A DNA stretch of 64,000 bases from Poecilobothrus nobilitatus (GCA_947095535.1 OX352774.1:263349843-263413842), one strand, 5' to 3'; shown: positions 9,983 through 24,091, counted from the first letter of the stretch. Made by a program: numbers and translations. The notes: generated by a model from the letters alone, not told the origin.

Positions 9983-12900
9983 ACATTTTGATTCAAATTT
10001 CGAACAGAATATGTAATCCCAGCAATGTTCAAAATGTCGTACAATCAAAAAATAAATCAATCAAATTCTAAAAAAAAACTGAAATATTTATAGATTCCTC
10101 CCCATTTTTTTATCACTCTATTTATTCCAAAATGAAAATATCAATGGAAATATTCCAGAAATTTTTGCAACCCTTTTTCTAAATGAAAATTGAAGAACTT
10201 AATTTAAATTACACCTTGCACTGTTTCAAGGACAGGTTACTTTTATATGTCTGTTAATTTCAAATAACCCAATCCACACTTTTAACAAATACATTAATAC
10301 AACTTTCAAAGTATCAATCATTATTTTGATTTGTTTTAAAATCTATATAGAATTTGAAAAAACCTAACCTTAACAAAATTACCTTTATCAAGGTAAAAAT
10401 ATTCCCCCATTTTTGTTTTTTTTTTTGTTTTAAAGTTTTTGTTCATTTATCGATTTTAAATTTCATTGGTCTTTTATTTTTCAGAAATTCAGAAGTTGAA
10501 TCTTTTTTTAATTTTACCGAATTAAAGAGAATAGGGGGGGAAAAGAAATACAGAAAAAAACAAAACGAAGGCAGTATTTCGTTCTATAATTGGTATAGGT
10601 AGTTTTTTTTTTTTTTAATTTTGCCGTCTCATCTATATACCATAATTTTTGACCTTTCATTTTCCAGAAAATTTCTTTTGTGTACGCAACAATGCTGAGT
10701 CTACTTTGAATTTTCTTATTTTTTCTCTTCGATTTAAAAGAAAGGGTACATTGTGGTGGCGGGATGGATATATAATATGTAGTTCATTTACTATTACTAT
10801 TACTATACAATTATACACCGGAACTAAATAGGGATGCAACTTATCTTTCATTTTTGTTATGCAGAAATTTGTATTCAAATTTCTTTAGATTTTGGAGAGT
10901 TTTTTTTAGTTTTATCAGAGTTTGAAGAAATTAAAAACAAAATGGTAACATTTAATAAATTAAAAGATAGGTATATAAAAAAATTAACTCTAAATAAAAT
11001 TGATTAAAGTTTTAATAGAATAACTAATTAAAATTATAATGTATATGTGTATGAGAAATAAATTAATATTGAGAGTGATATTTCCAAACGCATATCTTAA
11101 AAACTGGTCTAAATTTGAAAAACTAAAATCAAAACTATTTAATTCAGTTCTTGTTGTTTCGATCATTTCTTTATATATGTACGTCTTTTGAACAGTCTTA
11201 CCTGTGAGCACTGAGGTTTAAAGAACAATTAATACTATACTTGTTAAGAATTTTTTATTGTTTGTAGATGCATTTAGGCTAACACATTTAAATGACATAC
11301 TACACACCATTTTGGAATACTGTTCTGAAACCCAGTGTTAAACTTTTAATCTTTTACTTTTTATTATTTATCATATTTAATTTAGCTTTTTACGGAAAGG
11401 TATGAATAATTAAAATACGAATTTCGAATTATGTAAAAGTCAATAGAAGATAAAACAATTCAAGTCTTTTAATATCCAAGAACCAAATGCAAAATAATGA
11501 TTTACTTGCATTATATATCGGAATGGGGTAAATTATGAAAGTGAATGCCGAGTGAACACTGAATGCTGGGGTCATAAAGGTGAAAAAATAGAAATTAAAA
11601 ACATAACCTAACAAAAACATATACGCACTGGAAAAAGCCAAAAATTAAAATAATCCTGAAGTAACTATAATCTATTATTAAAAAAATTTTTGGATTGAGA
11701 ATCAAAGGTTTCATTAATTGTCTAATGGAAAAAAAAGTTTTCCACAAACAAAAAACAATATCTTGTACTCCGATATTTCGAATTTTTCTTCAAATTTTTT
11801 TTTCTCTTTGATCAAGAATTACATTTAGTATCAACATTTTTATCTAGCTTCTCTGATTTATGCTTGATAAAAAAAAAAAAACTTGATCGAATAATAAGCC
11901 ATCACATTCTTAAAAATAACTGACAACTGAGCCAAAAATTCTTGAAAACATAACTTTTTTATCATTTTTAAAAGGATGACAACCTGAATATTCCTTTATA
12001 GATATTCAGACAAAACTGCATAACAATATTAAATTAAAAATACACATACAAATATAAATAATTATATAAAACCCTTAATTATATTCTTTGATATATTTGT
12101 AAAATTGAGTATAGGACAATACCCTAGAGTCCTGTTTTACTCTATATGTACATCTTTTGTTATTAGGCTGATCAATTGTTCATTGTTTTATTGTTTTTTT
12201 TTTCTTTTGAAGGATTTGAAGATTTCATTATTTCTGTCTACTTTTTTTTTTTCTTTTTATTGTTTTTGTTTTTGAATTTTTTAAAACGTCTTAAGAAGAA
12301 AAGGGAAACGAAACAAAAGATAAAAAAATAAAAGAATAAAAACAATAATAATAAGAAAAAACTCTGGAATTATAAGGGAAAAAAATAATAACAATAAAGG
12401 TAGACCCCTGCGGTATGCGACAAAGTGATAATCAAAGGTGAAGTTCTTTTATATATATATCTATATATTTTTTTATTGTTGTAAACATTATGTACACTAG
12501 TATACAAAATAATTAATGCAGTAAATACAGTTTTTTTTTTTAAATTAATTTTTATTTATTTTCAAAATATTAAAGTTGAGTTGAACGTAATATAATAATT
12601 TCAAGTAGCATTTATTTTTTTTTGTCAGATTGTCGGGTTTTTAAATTCATGTTTTAACGTACAGGTTTCAATTAAAATAAAAAAAAATGAATAGTGAATT
12701 TAATATTTTGCACTTCAATGTAGTTGTGTTTAAGAAAAAAAAGTACACAAACAAAAACAACTTAATAAGGAAGATTCTTGATGGATTTTAATGAGCAGTG
12801 GTATGCAGTATTCTTCCCTTCTTTTTGTTTAAAATTTGACGCTTAAATGCACACCGTGTGAAAGTAATATTAAAGATCTTAAGATATTCATTTTTCGTGA

Positions 12901-15900
12901 ATGAATGATTTACAAGAAAATAAAATAAAAATATTAGGGGAATTAAATTGATTCGAAATATTTTTATGAGGCCAACAAAAAAAAAAAACAAAATAGATAT
13001 TTTTAGTTTCCTTCTATTATTTATTATTGATTTCCTTAGGGATGGATATGTGTTTTTTATAATTTTTTTTTTGTAATTCTAATCAAAAAATAGGTGTGTT
13101 TGATTTAAAAATTTGATATCTTGACACAATAAAAAATTAAATGACTTTAGTTAAATATGAATTAAGGAAGTCAAAAATTGATTCGATTGTTTAATTTTAT
13201 TTTAAACAAAATTCAATTTGTTTAAATTTATTTAAAAAAAAAACAACTAAATAAAAGGATTTTAAATTTAATAAATTTTGTTTTTATAAATTTTAGCTTT
13301 TAGCTAAAAAATGGAGAAAAGGAACCATAACATTATGCGACTTTGAAATACAAAATTTAAAAATGAGCTAAAAATATTTTAAACTGAATTTAATATCAGG
13401 CATAAGGTGTAGTAAATAGGATGTATGAAAAATCTTTTAATGTAAGAGGTATGAGGTAAGAGGTAGGTATAAGAAATCGACTAATTATTTTTAGAAAACT
13501 ATGAATAGGTATAAAGTAAAATTAATTAAGTTTTAACTTTGATCGCTTTTTTGTTTCTCTAAAGACACAGTTCCAACTTATAAAATGAAACTAACATTAA
13601 ATTAATATTATTTGATTGCGGTGCAATGTACTGAAACAAGTATCAATAATATATCATTAATATTAATATAAAAAAAATTGAATTATTAATTAAACTTTTG
13701 AAATTCTTAATTTAAATTTTATATTATATTAATTTATATTAATTTATACAGATTACAAAAATATTACAGAAATATATAGATTTTATAGAAGTCATACAAA
13801 AATAAATACAGAACAAATAAAAATATTACCAATTAGTAAAAAGTTAAATATTTCGAAATGTAAAAATTTTAAAATTAAATAATTGGTCAGTTTATAAAAT
13901 AATCCCATAACCATTAACAAAAAAATAAATTGAAGGGAGAGAGTTATAATTTAATATAAATGGAATTCCATACTCACTATAAACATACCAAACAAAAAAA
14001 ATTTAAACAATACTATTAATTTTCTTGAAATAAATTACCATATACAATAGGTATAAAACAACTCACCTAAAAAAAAAAAACAAAATATATATTAATATAT
14101 TTATATGTAATTAATAATTACCTATGTCTAAATGTCATATCCAATTAACATATAAAATTTATATTTTATTATTTTATAAGAACTTTAAAATTGTAGAAAA
14201 AATTTAAATTTAATTTAATAATGAAGTAAACACTAACTAACAAACTTTTGTTTTAATTATTAATAAAAAAATTATTTAAAATTTAAAATATAAAACTTTT
14301 ATATATTGATTTAAATATTATTTCTTTTTTTTTTTGTTGCAAAATCTATTAATTATTTTTATTTATTTTCTTTTAGTTTACATTTATATATAAATTTTTT
14401 TTTTATTAATTTTTTACACTATTTTAAAGTAAAAAATGTATGAAATTAATATATAATTTTTCTATATTTATTTATATTTAACAACATTCTCTATTTTAAA
14501 CCATATAATATGTATAATTCTTTTTTTTCTATATTATTATTAATTATTGCACTTTTTCTAGAATAAAAAATAAAATAAAAAAAAAAAATTAAATAAAAGA
14601 AAAATTTTTGTTATTTTTATTAATTTGAAATATATATTATTTAATATATTATATTAATAAATATACATATTATGTATATAATGTTTTTAGTTTGTTTTTT
14701 TTATTTTATTATTTTATTGTTAAAAATACATATATATATATATATAGAAAATATATAAGTATGTGTCGTATATATTATAATATGTATAATTATACGTAGT
14801 TTTCTTTCTACATTATTATTTAAAATTTATGAAAAGAAAATTCCTTTTGGGTATTTAATTTTTGATATTTTATTGTTTTTTTTTTTTTTTCTATGTACAT
14901 AATATATAAATTTATTTTAGGTTCAATATTATTAGAAAAAATTTTTCCTTTAAAGGCAAAAAAAAAAAGATCAAAAATAATGTTAGTAACAATATTAATA
15001 TACACACAATCGTTTTATTCTTTTTTTTTTGTTTTTAATACTAAATATAATGTACATTAATATATGATTTTATTAATATTTATTATTTAGTAGATATAGG
15101 TATGTATCCAGGCTAAAAACAACAACAATAATAACAAAAAAAAAATCATTTTGGGATGTTTTTTTCCAAAAAAAGGACTACCAAAAAAAAAAATAAATAA
15201 AAGAAAGAAAATAAAAATAAATTTCTCCTTTCTCTTTTATTATACACACACAAAAAAAAAAAAACAAAAATTAAATAGTATGAACATTTTTCTATAATGG
15301 AGCATTGGGAACCTTGTAAAAGTGGAAATATATTTACGAATTTTTTATATTTGTAGGTATCTACATATATTTGGTCTATCTTAAGTCAAAATAAATCGAG
15401 TAAGTTTGTTCGTTTAATCAAGAAAAAAAAAAAAAAAAAAAAACAAGAATATATAAATGAAAAACAAGTGAAGTTACCTAACTAGCTAGCTAAAAACTTG
15501 TGAACAACTGAATGTAGATATATATATAGGTATATAAGTATGAAAACAACGAACAAAACAAGTAAGAAGTATGGTGGAGAGGTATAAAATTTTTTTTTTT
15601 TTTTTGTGTCGATAAAGAGCTCAAAGCTAAACGTGTGCACGCGCGCGGGTGTGGTCCATATTCGAAAAAAAAAACTGAATTTTAATTTTTATTTAAAATA
15701 AAAACAATATTATTTACTATACTTAAATTTTCATTTCATTATTTTATGGAAAATTAAAAAACAGGATAACCTTAAACAAAATCTTAAAGTAATAACAAAA
15801 AAAAAAAAAAATATGAAAATATAGAAAAAAAGGAAAATCTTCGTTCAGTTATGGATTTTTTTTTTCGGTCACCTTTATATTTTTTAAATCACTTTTCTAT

Positions 15901-16427
15901 ATTTTTTTATATTTTAACACAAGAATTTTTAATTTTTTCCACATTTTACATATTAGTAATTTATATATTATTTATTTATTTCTTTTCTTTTAATGATTAT
16001 AACTGTATATAATATACATTTTCATTTCAAAAAAATTATAAAAAATGCAATAAAAATCTGATTCAAAAAATAATATTAAAAGGAAAATAACGAAAAACGT
16101 TTCAATTTTTTCAAACCAACATTTGACATTTACCAATTTTTTTTTTTTTTTTTTTTTTTACCACTATATTTTTAATATCAAATATGAGAGTATATCCTGT
16201 CAATATTTCATTATATTCTTTCTTTCTCTTTCTATCTTTCTTTTCTCTTTAATAAGTATAGTATAAAAAGTTGTATATATAAAGAATAAAGTATAGAAAT
16301 TTATTTTAATATTAAAAAAATTTTATTTATTGTTTTTTATTAAATTCATTAATTCTTATAAAAATTAAGAAAGAAAATGAAGTCTAGAAATATCAGAAAA
16401 AAAAATAAAATAAAACAGAAACTTGAA

Positions 16428-16458
<31 letters not shown>

Positions 16459-18462
16459 TTAAATGATTGGGTATTAGGGGTATTCACAAAAGTCAGTATT
16501 TTTGATTTTGGACAAACTTACATACATACTAAGATACATATTTTCTATAAAAGTATTTAATAAAAATATATTTTAGGATTTAAATATACATATGTATATG
16601 ATTTTCTTATTTACAAAAATTAAATAAATCTTAGTAAAAAAAAAAAAACAGGTTTTTAAATCTTATTTAAATTTATCTAATATTAAAAAAGAAACTTTTT
16701 TTTTAGATAATTACTTTTTTTTTAGATAATTAATGTTTTTTTAACAAGAAACATTAATCCAAATAAAGTGGAAAGTATCCAAAAAGAACTACGTGCTATT
16801 GTGATTACCCCCATATTTTATTTTATATATAGAAATGTTTTTTTTCTAATTTATTTGAAGAAAAGAAAAATATAAATTGAATGACTGAGAGTATGTTTAG
16901 TTTTTTTTTTTTTTTTTTTTTTATTATTTACCGTTATATCAAAAATGTAAAAAACAATTAAAAAAAGTTTTAATGATTTTTTTTTAGTTTTTATTTTAAA
17001 AAAATTTTCTATTGTATATGTTTAAGCTCCTTTTTCGCACTTAAAAATATTTAATGTCCTTCAGATTTATATTGAAATTTTTAGATTTTATTTTGCTTTT
17101 TCTTGTTCTTATTTTATTTTTTCCTTTTTCCGTTTTTACTGTTATTTAATGATAATTTAATTGTGTAAAGCACTAGTTTTTCTATAATATTTTATTTTAT
17201 TTTTTTTTTTCCAAAAAAATGTTTTCTTTTTTAAATAATAAAAAAATTACATTATTAATTTAGAATATGTGTTTCCTCTGTCACAGATTTTTTTCTTTTA
17301 AATATATTATATATGTAGGTATATTATATGTATATATACTTGTATTTTATTTTATTAAAATATATATATACTACTATTTAATTTTTGTTTTATTTATTAT
17401 ATTTATTAATTATAACGATATTTATTAAGAATTTATATATTGAATTTTAATTTTTTTTAGATAAAATTTAATTTACAGTTATTTTTTTTACTATTTTCGC
17501 TTGTTCATTTGTTTAATTGTTGTTGTGTTTTTTTTTTTTCTTTTTTATCTGGGGCAAAAAAAAAAAACAGTAATATTTTGTTATATATTTTTATGAATAA
17601 ATTTATACAAAAAAATAAAATTGAACAAAAAAATAAAAAAAAAAAAAATCAAAAAATGAAATCCGTTAGTTTTATTTGCTTTTATACAAAAAAAAATATG
17701 TTTTTGAAAAAAAAAATATATATTTCTATAACAAGAAAGAAAAAATCAAAAAAAAATTTTTTTTTATATTTTCTTTTCTTAATTATTATTTTTTTTATTA
17801 TACGCACGTTTATAACACAACGACACAATACTGGGAACTGAAAATCCGAAAGGAATTTAGCTACTATTTTGTTAGGAGAGAACACGACTATAAAATAAAT
17901 GGTAAAAAAAAAAAAAAGAAAAAAATAACAAGAGGGATTTATTCTTTTCCTTTTATATCAAAAAAACAAAAAAAAAGAGACAAAATAGAGAAAATACTAA
18001 AAAAAGGACATTTTGTTATAAAAGTGTATTATTGTGTATAAGTGTGAATGAATACATATTATATTTGAAAAAAAAAAATTAATTGTGTATAAAACGAATA
18101 TTTCAATATGTAAAAACGGGTACAACGAATAAACAATATTTTGTTCAAAAAATTTTTTTAAGGTATTTTTAAATTACTTCTATAGTATTTTGTTAAATGT
18201 GTTAATAGTATTGCAAATGTGAGTGAAATTTCTGTATATACCTATATATTATTGTCAATATTGTGTTTTTGATAAAATTTCCCAGCAAACAAGTTTTATC
18301 CTCCGCGATAAAAATTCGTTTCATCTCATCGTTTAGGATATCGCATTCTTATTTCAGTTTTTACCGTAGAAAATAGTCTTTAATAGTGATACTCCCAGAT
18401 GTTAAAAAAATAAAAACTCATTTTAATAACTGAGATAATAATAATATCACATTTTACATAAA
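9983..18462. other. Extremely AT-rich, repeat-poor stretch, no gene seen
   Basis: Dense A and T homopolymers, worst at 13.0-17.9 kb. A TA microsatellite lies at 16427-16455 and a purine-rich AAGAGGTA-type short repeat near 13441-13472. A lone CG-rich patch (GTGCACGCGCGCGGG) lies near 15638. Frames at 10354, 10649, 11429, 12788, 14820, 17509 and 17676 are homopolymer-driven, and I reject them as genes. No family A, B or C element was found. Confidence 0.55.
16427..16455. repeat. AT dinucleotide microsatellite
   Basis: An uninterrupted AT/TA run of about 28 bp. Confidence 0.9.
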
Positions 18463-19256
18463 TCCAAACATTTCGACGTCAAATATGTTGATTTGTACAG
18501 TTTAGCGATTCTTGCAATGTCGATTCAAAAATATCGACATCGAATAAAAATCGACTTTTAAAAAGTAAAGAATTTTCTACTAAATGATTATGTAGCCTAC
18601 TATAAAATCACTCATAATTCAGAATCTCACGTATACGTATATCTTATACATAAATATTCTGAAAAAAAGGGGCAATCCTAATTTTGAATTCAACTCTAAA
18701 ATCCTTCCTACTTTGGAATATCATGTATACATACATATATATAAATATTCTAGAAAGAGGGACAATCTGCATTTTGAATCCAGCTCGATAACAATCAATA
18801 CTAATAGTATATCAATGTTTACAAACTTTCATTTAAAAGTATTAAATATTGGCATTTCACTATGAAATTTTGTAAAAATTTTGACATTTTTATATGAACA
18901 AAATTAATTTTGATTGAATGGAGTTTGCCACACCGAAACCCCCGCTAATAAAATTATTGAAACTGTGATTTTGAATCTAACTGTAAAATCAATACTTTTA
19001 GTATGTCCATGAGTATGCCTTTTTCATAAAAAACAATTAAATATTCATGTTAAACAATTGAATATTCGCAGTTTCATTGAAACCTTTTTTGTTTACATAA
19101 ATATTTCTAAAATAAAACATTTACAACATTATTTTCTACAAAAAATTAAAAATTTATAAAAATCGATGTTTTTGCCCATATTCTGAGAGTCGACATCAGT
19201 CAACATTTTTGGAGGGAAAAAAAAATTGACATTTTACCAGTCGACTAATGGAAAAC
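18463..19256. mobile_element. Candidate non-autonomous element with long imperfect terminal inverted repeats
   Basis: The left part (18471-18560) and the reverse complement of the right part (about 19140-19250) share blocks in the same order: TCGAC..AAA.ATGT..ATTT, then ATGTCGAnTC..A.AATAT, then an A-rich block with ATCGA or ATCGAC, then TTTT(C/G)TA. This suggests imperfect inverted termini of about 100 bp around a 790-bp element. There is no coding capacity and I could not identify a target-site duplication. Internally it carries a diverged 91-bp tandem repeat. Chance similarity in AT-rich DNA is the alternative, although the repeated TCGA cores argue against it. Confidence 0.45.
18628..18780 (+). 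repeat. Diverged tandem repeat, about 91 bp
   Basis: CACGTATACGTATAT, then AAATATTCTGAAAAAAAGGG, then TTTTGAATTCAACTC is followed 91 bp later by CATGTATACATACATAT, AAATATTCTAGAAAGAGGG and TTTTGAATCCAGCTC. A third, partial TTTTGAATCTAACTG block lies at about 18970. Confidence 0.65.
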
Positions 19257-20810
19257 CATAAAGTAAGGATCTCAAAACAAAAATTTAATCCATAACAAAT
19301 TATAAAAATATAAATTTAGTTTTAATATACTTTATTTACCATCGTTATGACGCTTTGTCAACTTTTATTTCCTATACCTACAAATAAATCTAATAATATG
19401 TTGCAGTATTCTTAGCGATTAAAAAATTATAACGAAAGTCGTTCTAAGATATACTGTCTTTAGAAAGAAAGAAGAACAGCTGTTGATATCAAAAAGTAAT
19501 CTAAAATTTAATTGACAACTCTTGCAAATATTTCAAAATTTTCATATATATAGTTAAATATAACCACAACAGCTTAATAGCTGTGTTTAGTATACAATAA
19601 AGAAAATGTACAATAAAGAATTTTCTAATTATAAATTTTCTAACTAATTTAATATACATGACACAGTTTACCTTAAACGTGTACAATGTTATAAAATCCA
19701 AAATTTATTATATAGTAAAAAAAAAAAAAAACAAGAAATACTAACTTAAGAACTCTTCAAAACATATTTTTTTTCTTTGAAACCTTTATAATTTTCACGA
19801 AAAAAATAATATGTAGTTTAAAAAATAAATTGAAAAAATCATTTATCGATCAGCAGCGCAGCTAACAGTTCACCGTTTTTAATTTTATTCGTTGATTTTA
19901 TTTTTAATAGTATTAGTATTTTTTCACATTTATATTTAATATTTTTACTTTCACTATAATTATTTACTTTTTCCCACTTTCTCTCTCTCATTCTCTGTAC
20001 ATTTTCTTGTTTTTATTTCTCTTCTTTCATACAAGTTTTAATTTTAATGTAAAATATTATATTAAAATAGAAAAAAAACTTATTTTTTTTTTCTATCTTA
20101 TGATTAGATAATTTTATTAATAAATAATTTGTTTCCTAGAATAGTTTTAGTTATTTAAATATAGATGTCTCTATTAATATTTATTACATTTTTAGTTTTC
20201 ATAATTATCTTAAAAAAAAAATTAATTACATTTTCTTCTTTTACTGGGTTTCTTTTCTTTTTTTTTTTTATTTGTTGTTATTTTTGCTTTTTATAAAAAA
20301 TAACAGAAAAAAAATTGACATTCAAAAAATTGTTTTTAACATAATCCTAATTCAAAAAAAAAAAAGGACTATTTTTTATTTATTTTTTTGTTTTCTTAAA
20401 AGAACTGTCACAAAATTTACCTACAATGAAATATTTTCTTCTATTATATTTTTTTCTATATTTTATGGATGGATGCATGTTTATTTATATTATATTTAAA
20501 TAGTAATTGTTTTTGCGAGTGTATGTGTCTGTGTCTGTGTATATATAATAAAATTAAGTCAAGCAAATCAGCCAAAGTTATATAAAATAATATGTGAAAA
20601 AAGCATGGCATAATTCTGGGGATACCTCGGAGCTTATTTTATACTACAATTAATTTTTTATTTTTTTTTGTTTTTCTATATAAGTATGTATAGGTAAGGA
20701 GCTTGTATATGTATAAATATACATATAAATAAATAATATATACCGTATCTATATAATATTTCTTCATTTATTTATTTTTCTTGAAATATGTTATTATAGT
20801 TTTAAGGAAT

Positions 20811-20836
20811 ATAATAATAATAATAATAATAATAAT
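20811..20836. repeat. AAT trinucleotide microsatellite
   Basis: About eight uninterrupted ATA/AAT units. Confidence 0.9.
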
Positions 20837-21120
20837 GTACGTTTGTATGTAAGTATTTTTCTTTTCTTGTTCATTTAATATAATATGGATTTTTAGTTTT
20901 ATTTTAATTTATTTGCATGTATAGTTGTTTTAATAATTATATTTGCTATTGTTGATGTTATTTTATTTTCATTGTATTTTTTTTTAACATTTGTATGCGT
21001 ATGCATATTATATGTTTTGGTAGATGTGTGTTTAACATAGTGAATCGCAGCTCGCAGCAAACTCTATGAATGTTTTGGTCTTTTATTTTTCTCAAATAAA
21101 TAATTGTATGGAATGTATGT

Positions 21121-21143
21121 ATATATATATATATATATATATA
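21121..21143. repeat. TA dinucleotide microsatellite
   Basis: An uninterrupted TA run adjoining the end of the possible coding island. Confidence 0.9.
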
Positions 21144-21163
21144 ATTAATGTGTGTATTTCATT

Positions 21164-21304
21164 TTATGTGTGTCTGTGTGTGTGTGGAAAAATATCCCTA
21201 AGAAAAGTTATTTTTTCTTCTGTTTTTAAAATTTTCCCACGGTCGATATTTTCGTCATCACTATTGACTTTGTCGGCATTTTCCGTTATTATATGTTTTC
21301 TTCG
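21164..21304 (-). other. Possible small coding island (46 codons)
   Basis: On the minus strand a stop-to-stop frame reads through a segment of balanced base composition, giving acidic/basic residues with a core VNSDDENIDRGKILKTEE, then a His/Thr-rich tail encoded by a CA repeat, and a TAA. The composition differs from the homopolymer frames nearby. There is no ATG at its start, no convincing acceptor upstream (the DNA there is A-rich) and no clear donor. It could be an exon fragment, a conserved non-coding island or chance. A plus-strand frame also crosses the segment. Confidence 0.2.
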
Positions 21305-23737
21305 TTATTTTTTAATTGTTTTTTTCTTTTTCTTTTTTGATTTTGTTTTTTTTTTGTTTTTTATATATTTCGAGTTATAGAGTTGTTGCGGGTTACCTTT
21401 ATTTAAAACAAAGAAACATTGATATTTCCATTTGACTTATTTTTATATGAAAGCACTGAAAAATGAAAAAGAAAAATAAAAATAAAAATAAAAAAATAAG
21501 CTAAAAATTGGTGGTACTTTCAATATTTTCTTTTTTTTTTATATTTTTTATAACTGTCAACTAATTTTATTGAACGTATGTGTATATATATTTTTATTCA
21601 GGTATTTTTCAGGTGTATTTAATAAAAAAATTGTATTTCTGTACATATATATGTATACCTTTATAATATATATATATATATATATATGTATATATTGTAG
21701 TTTTAGTGTGAAAGCAAAAAGCAACACCTACAATTTTAGAAGTAAAAAACAAGAAAAATAAAAGAAATAAAACATGATTGTATGCATTGTTTAAAAAACA
21801 TTGAATTAAATTTTAAAGTTTAAAGTAGAAAAAAAGTACAATCAAAATATAAAAATATCAAGATTTAAAATTTGGATAGATCAGTTTTTTTTATTTTTAA
21901 AATTTATAAATATTTTTATTATAAAATATTTAATTACAAATTGATTAACTTTTTTAAGTTAAAAGTTATTTAGTTCAAATTATTTTTGTACTTTTAGCAG
22001 ATTTATTAAATTTGAAATTATTTATTTATAGAATATTTAATTTAATCATTAAAAAACTTTAAAATATGTAATGTTTTTACATTTATTTTCTTTTATGAAA
22101 ATATAAATTCACAATCAAAATAAACCTACTAATTAATAATATAAATGTCTATTCTAACTCAGAAAAGCTATTTTGTGTTACACCTAAATGAGAAAGGAAT
22201 CAATTTGCAATTAAACTGTCAGAAAGGATCATCAAATTTTTGTGAAATTTGGTCCCCTTTAAGCATTAATTTAGAAAAATGTTATACATTAACGTGCAAG
22301 TAACGTACCTTAAGTATGAAACGGTAGACACGATTTCCGAACGGAACAAAACTAGATTCCCATAAAAATTCTATTAAATTATATTAAAAACGTTAACAAA
22401 TTAAGATCACGATTAAAATCAACCAGTCATTCTATAACTTGGATTAATTATTCATTTTTGTCTAAAAAAAATTTCACTCTTATACATCTATACATTTAAT
22501 TTCGATGGAAAACAATCCGATTAAATATTTAATTTTTTTCTTTGCTTTTGTAAAAAATATTAATCGTTAACATAAAATAAATTTAAAATACTAGCCATAA
22601 TAGCCATAATATTTTAAAAAATCTTATATTAAATACAGATTAAAGTTCCAATTCTTTTACTTTAGTTCTTTTAAACTATACTTTGATCTCATTTGTATTA
22701 AGTCTGCGTTTAAGCATTACAAAATTTTCATATCATTTTAAATAATAAAAAATTTTATAATCCTATAATTATATATACATATGTATGTATGTACTTTTAT
22801 AATGATGAATTTTTAAAAACTTTTTCAAATTCCATTAAAAAATTATTTTAATAAAGTATTTATTTTTTGTTTTTTTTTTTTTTTTTTTTATTTTGTGAAA
22901 TTACTAACAACACAATTTAATTTTCAGTAAATTACTTGCTCTTTCATAGTTATATACTTGTTTTATTTTTTTTAATTATACATTTAAACGACAAATTATA
23001 CCCTTTTGGTAAATTTTTAAATAAATAAATAAAAAATAAAGAGCAAAATTTTCTAATTATATAATAAAGACAGACTAAAAAACTAAAACTATATAGATAG
23101 GATACGTTGTACGATAGAAAGGGATAGGATACGATGTACCTAAAAATTAATAACATTATAAAAATTTGTCCTCTATGTAATGCATATCCTTTGTAACAAT
23201 TTGATTTATATTTTCACACTTAATGATTACAATTTGATAAACAACCTACACCTGACATCTTGTTTCTTTTGTGATTTTTTTTTTAAATATATATATAGTA
23301 CATAAATAGCTATAATGTATGGATGAATGTGTAGGCGCATAAGGATTATTTCTTTTTTTTTTGCATATTGTACAACTTATATGAATAAAAATATTCATTT
23401 TAAATTATTTTCTTATGTTAAGAAGAATCTTTTAGAAAAATTTAAGATTACCACCTGTTATTAATGTTAATTTAGATATTAAAATTTTTGAACTCAAATC
23501 TGACAGTCTATTATTTGTTATGATCTAAATGTATCAAAATTTAAGAAGTGGAGATTTGAATTTCAGAGAAGAGAACACACATTTTTAGAAAAGAGGAAAT
23601 GACTGAAAAAATCTATATTAAATTAAAATTCTTGTTGCCACCAATGTTACATATTTTCTAATAAATATATATAAATTATTATTGAATTCATTTACGTCTT
23701 ATATATGGTTTTAAGACATGTTTGTCACAATTATTAT

Positions 23738-23782
23738 AACTTTGACTCTTAGAGTTGTGGACTAACTCTAAGAGTCAAAGTT
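23738..23782. repeat. Perfect 19-bp inverted repeat (hairpin)
   Basis: The arm at 23738-23756 (AACTTTGACTCTTAGAGTT) is the exact reverse complement of the arm at 23764-23782, with a 7-nt loop GTGGACT. The arms are of mixed base composition, which makes chance unlikely. The stem is shorter than a typical microRNA precursor. No T-tract follows that would suggest a polymerase III terminator. Confidence 0.9.
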
Positions 23783-23905
23783 GAAGTTTTAATAAAAACT
23801 ACCTAAATTTCTTAGTTATGATTTCTCGTTCCGATTAAATTGGTTAAAACTAATTCGGTAATATTTAATCAATTAAACAATTTTAATTTGCAATTTGTAA
23901 CTCAC

Positions 23906-24091
23906 GGCTGTGTGAATCTACGCCCCACGAATTGTGACCTCTTAACAAAAATGAAAAAAGGCCATAGAATTTGGTGCTTTAATTCATTATGAATTAAGGT
24001 CCCAAAATAAAAATGAAAAATTACTCCAATGGATCCATAATTCCATCCATAATTTGGAGCCATAATTTGTGGGACGTAGATTCGCACAGTC
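23906..24091. mobile_element. MITE-like element with 35-bp inverted termini
   Basis: The left end GGCTGTGTGAATCTACGCCC matches the reverse complement of the right end, GACTGTGCGAATCTACGTCC, and the match continues through CACnAATTnTG. It is flanked by GTAACTCAC (23897-23905) and GTAACTGAC (24092-24100), a 9-bp near-identical direct repeat that fits a target-site duplication. At 186 bp it has no transposase. A 9-bp duplication suits Mutator-like transposons (8-9 bp also occurs in other superfamilies), so the superfamily is inference. Confidence 0.75.

Larger units (their letters stand above)
19257..23896. other. AT-rich DNA with microsatellites, no confirmed gene
   Basis: Contains TA runs (21121-21143, 21668-21687), an AAT run (20811-20836), TG-rich patches near 20517-20540 and 21140-21185, a short duplicated ATAGGATACG block (23097 and 23122), a possible coding island at 21164-21304 and the hairpin at 23738-23782. 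Other frames are homopolymer-driven. Confidence 0.5.

Noticed and set aside
17509..18041. Overlapping plus frames of 110 and 121 codons (and a minus frame of 67)
   Set aside because: Built from A and T runs (Lys/Phe/Ile only) in several frames at once. Only a short central patch (17811-17900) has mixed composition, and it lacks splice signals.
23097..23140. Duplicated ATAGGATACG words as a regulatory array
   Set aside because: Two short words 25 bp apart are too little to support more than a small local duplication.
23902..24087. 61-codon minus frame
   Set aside because: Lies exactly within the MITE and reads through its inverted termini; not a gene.
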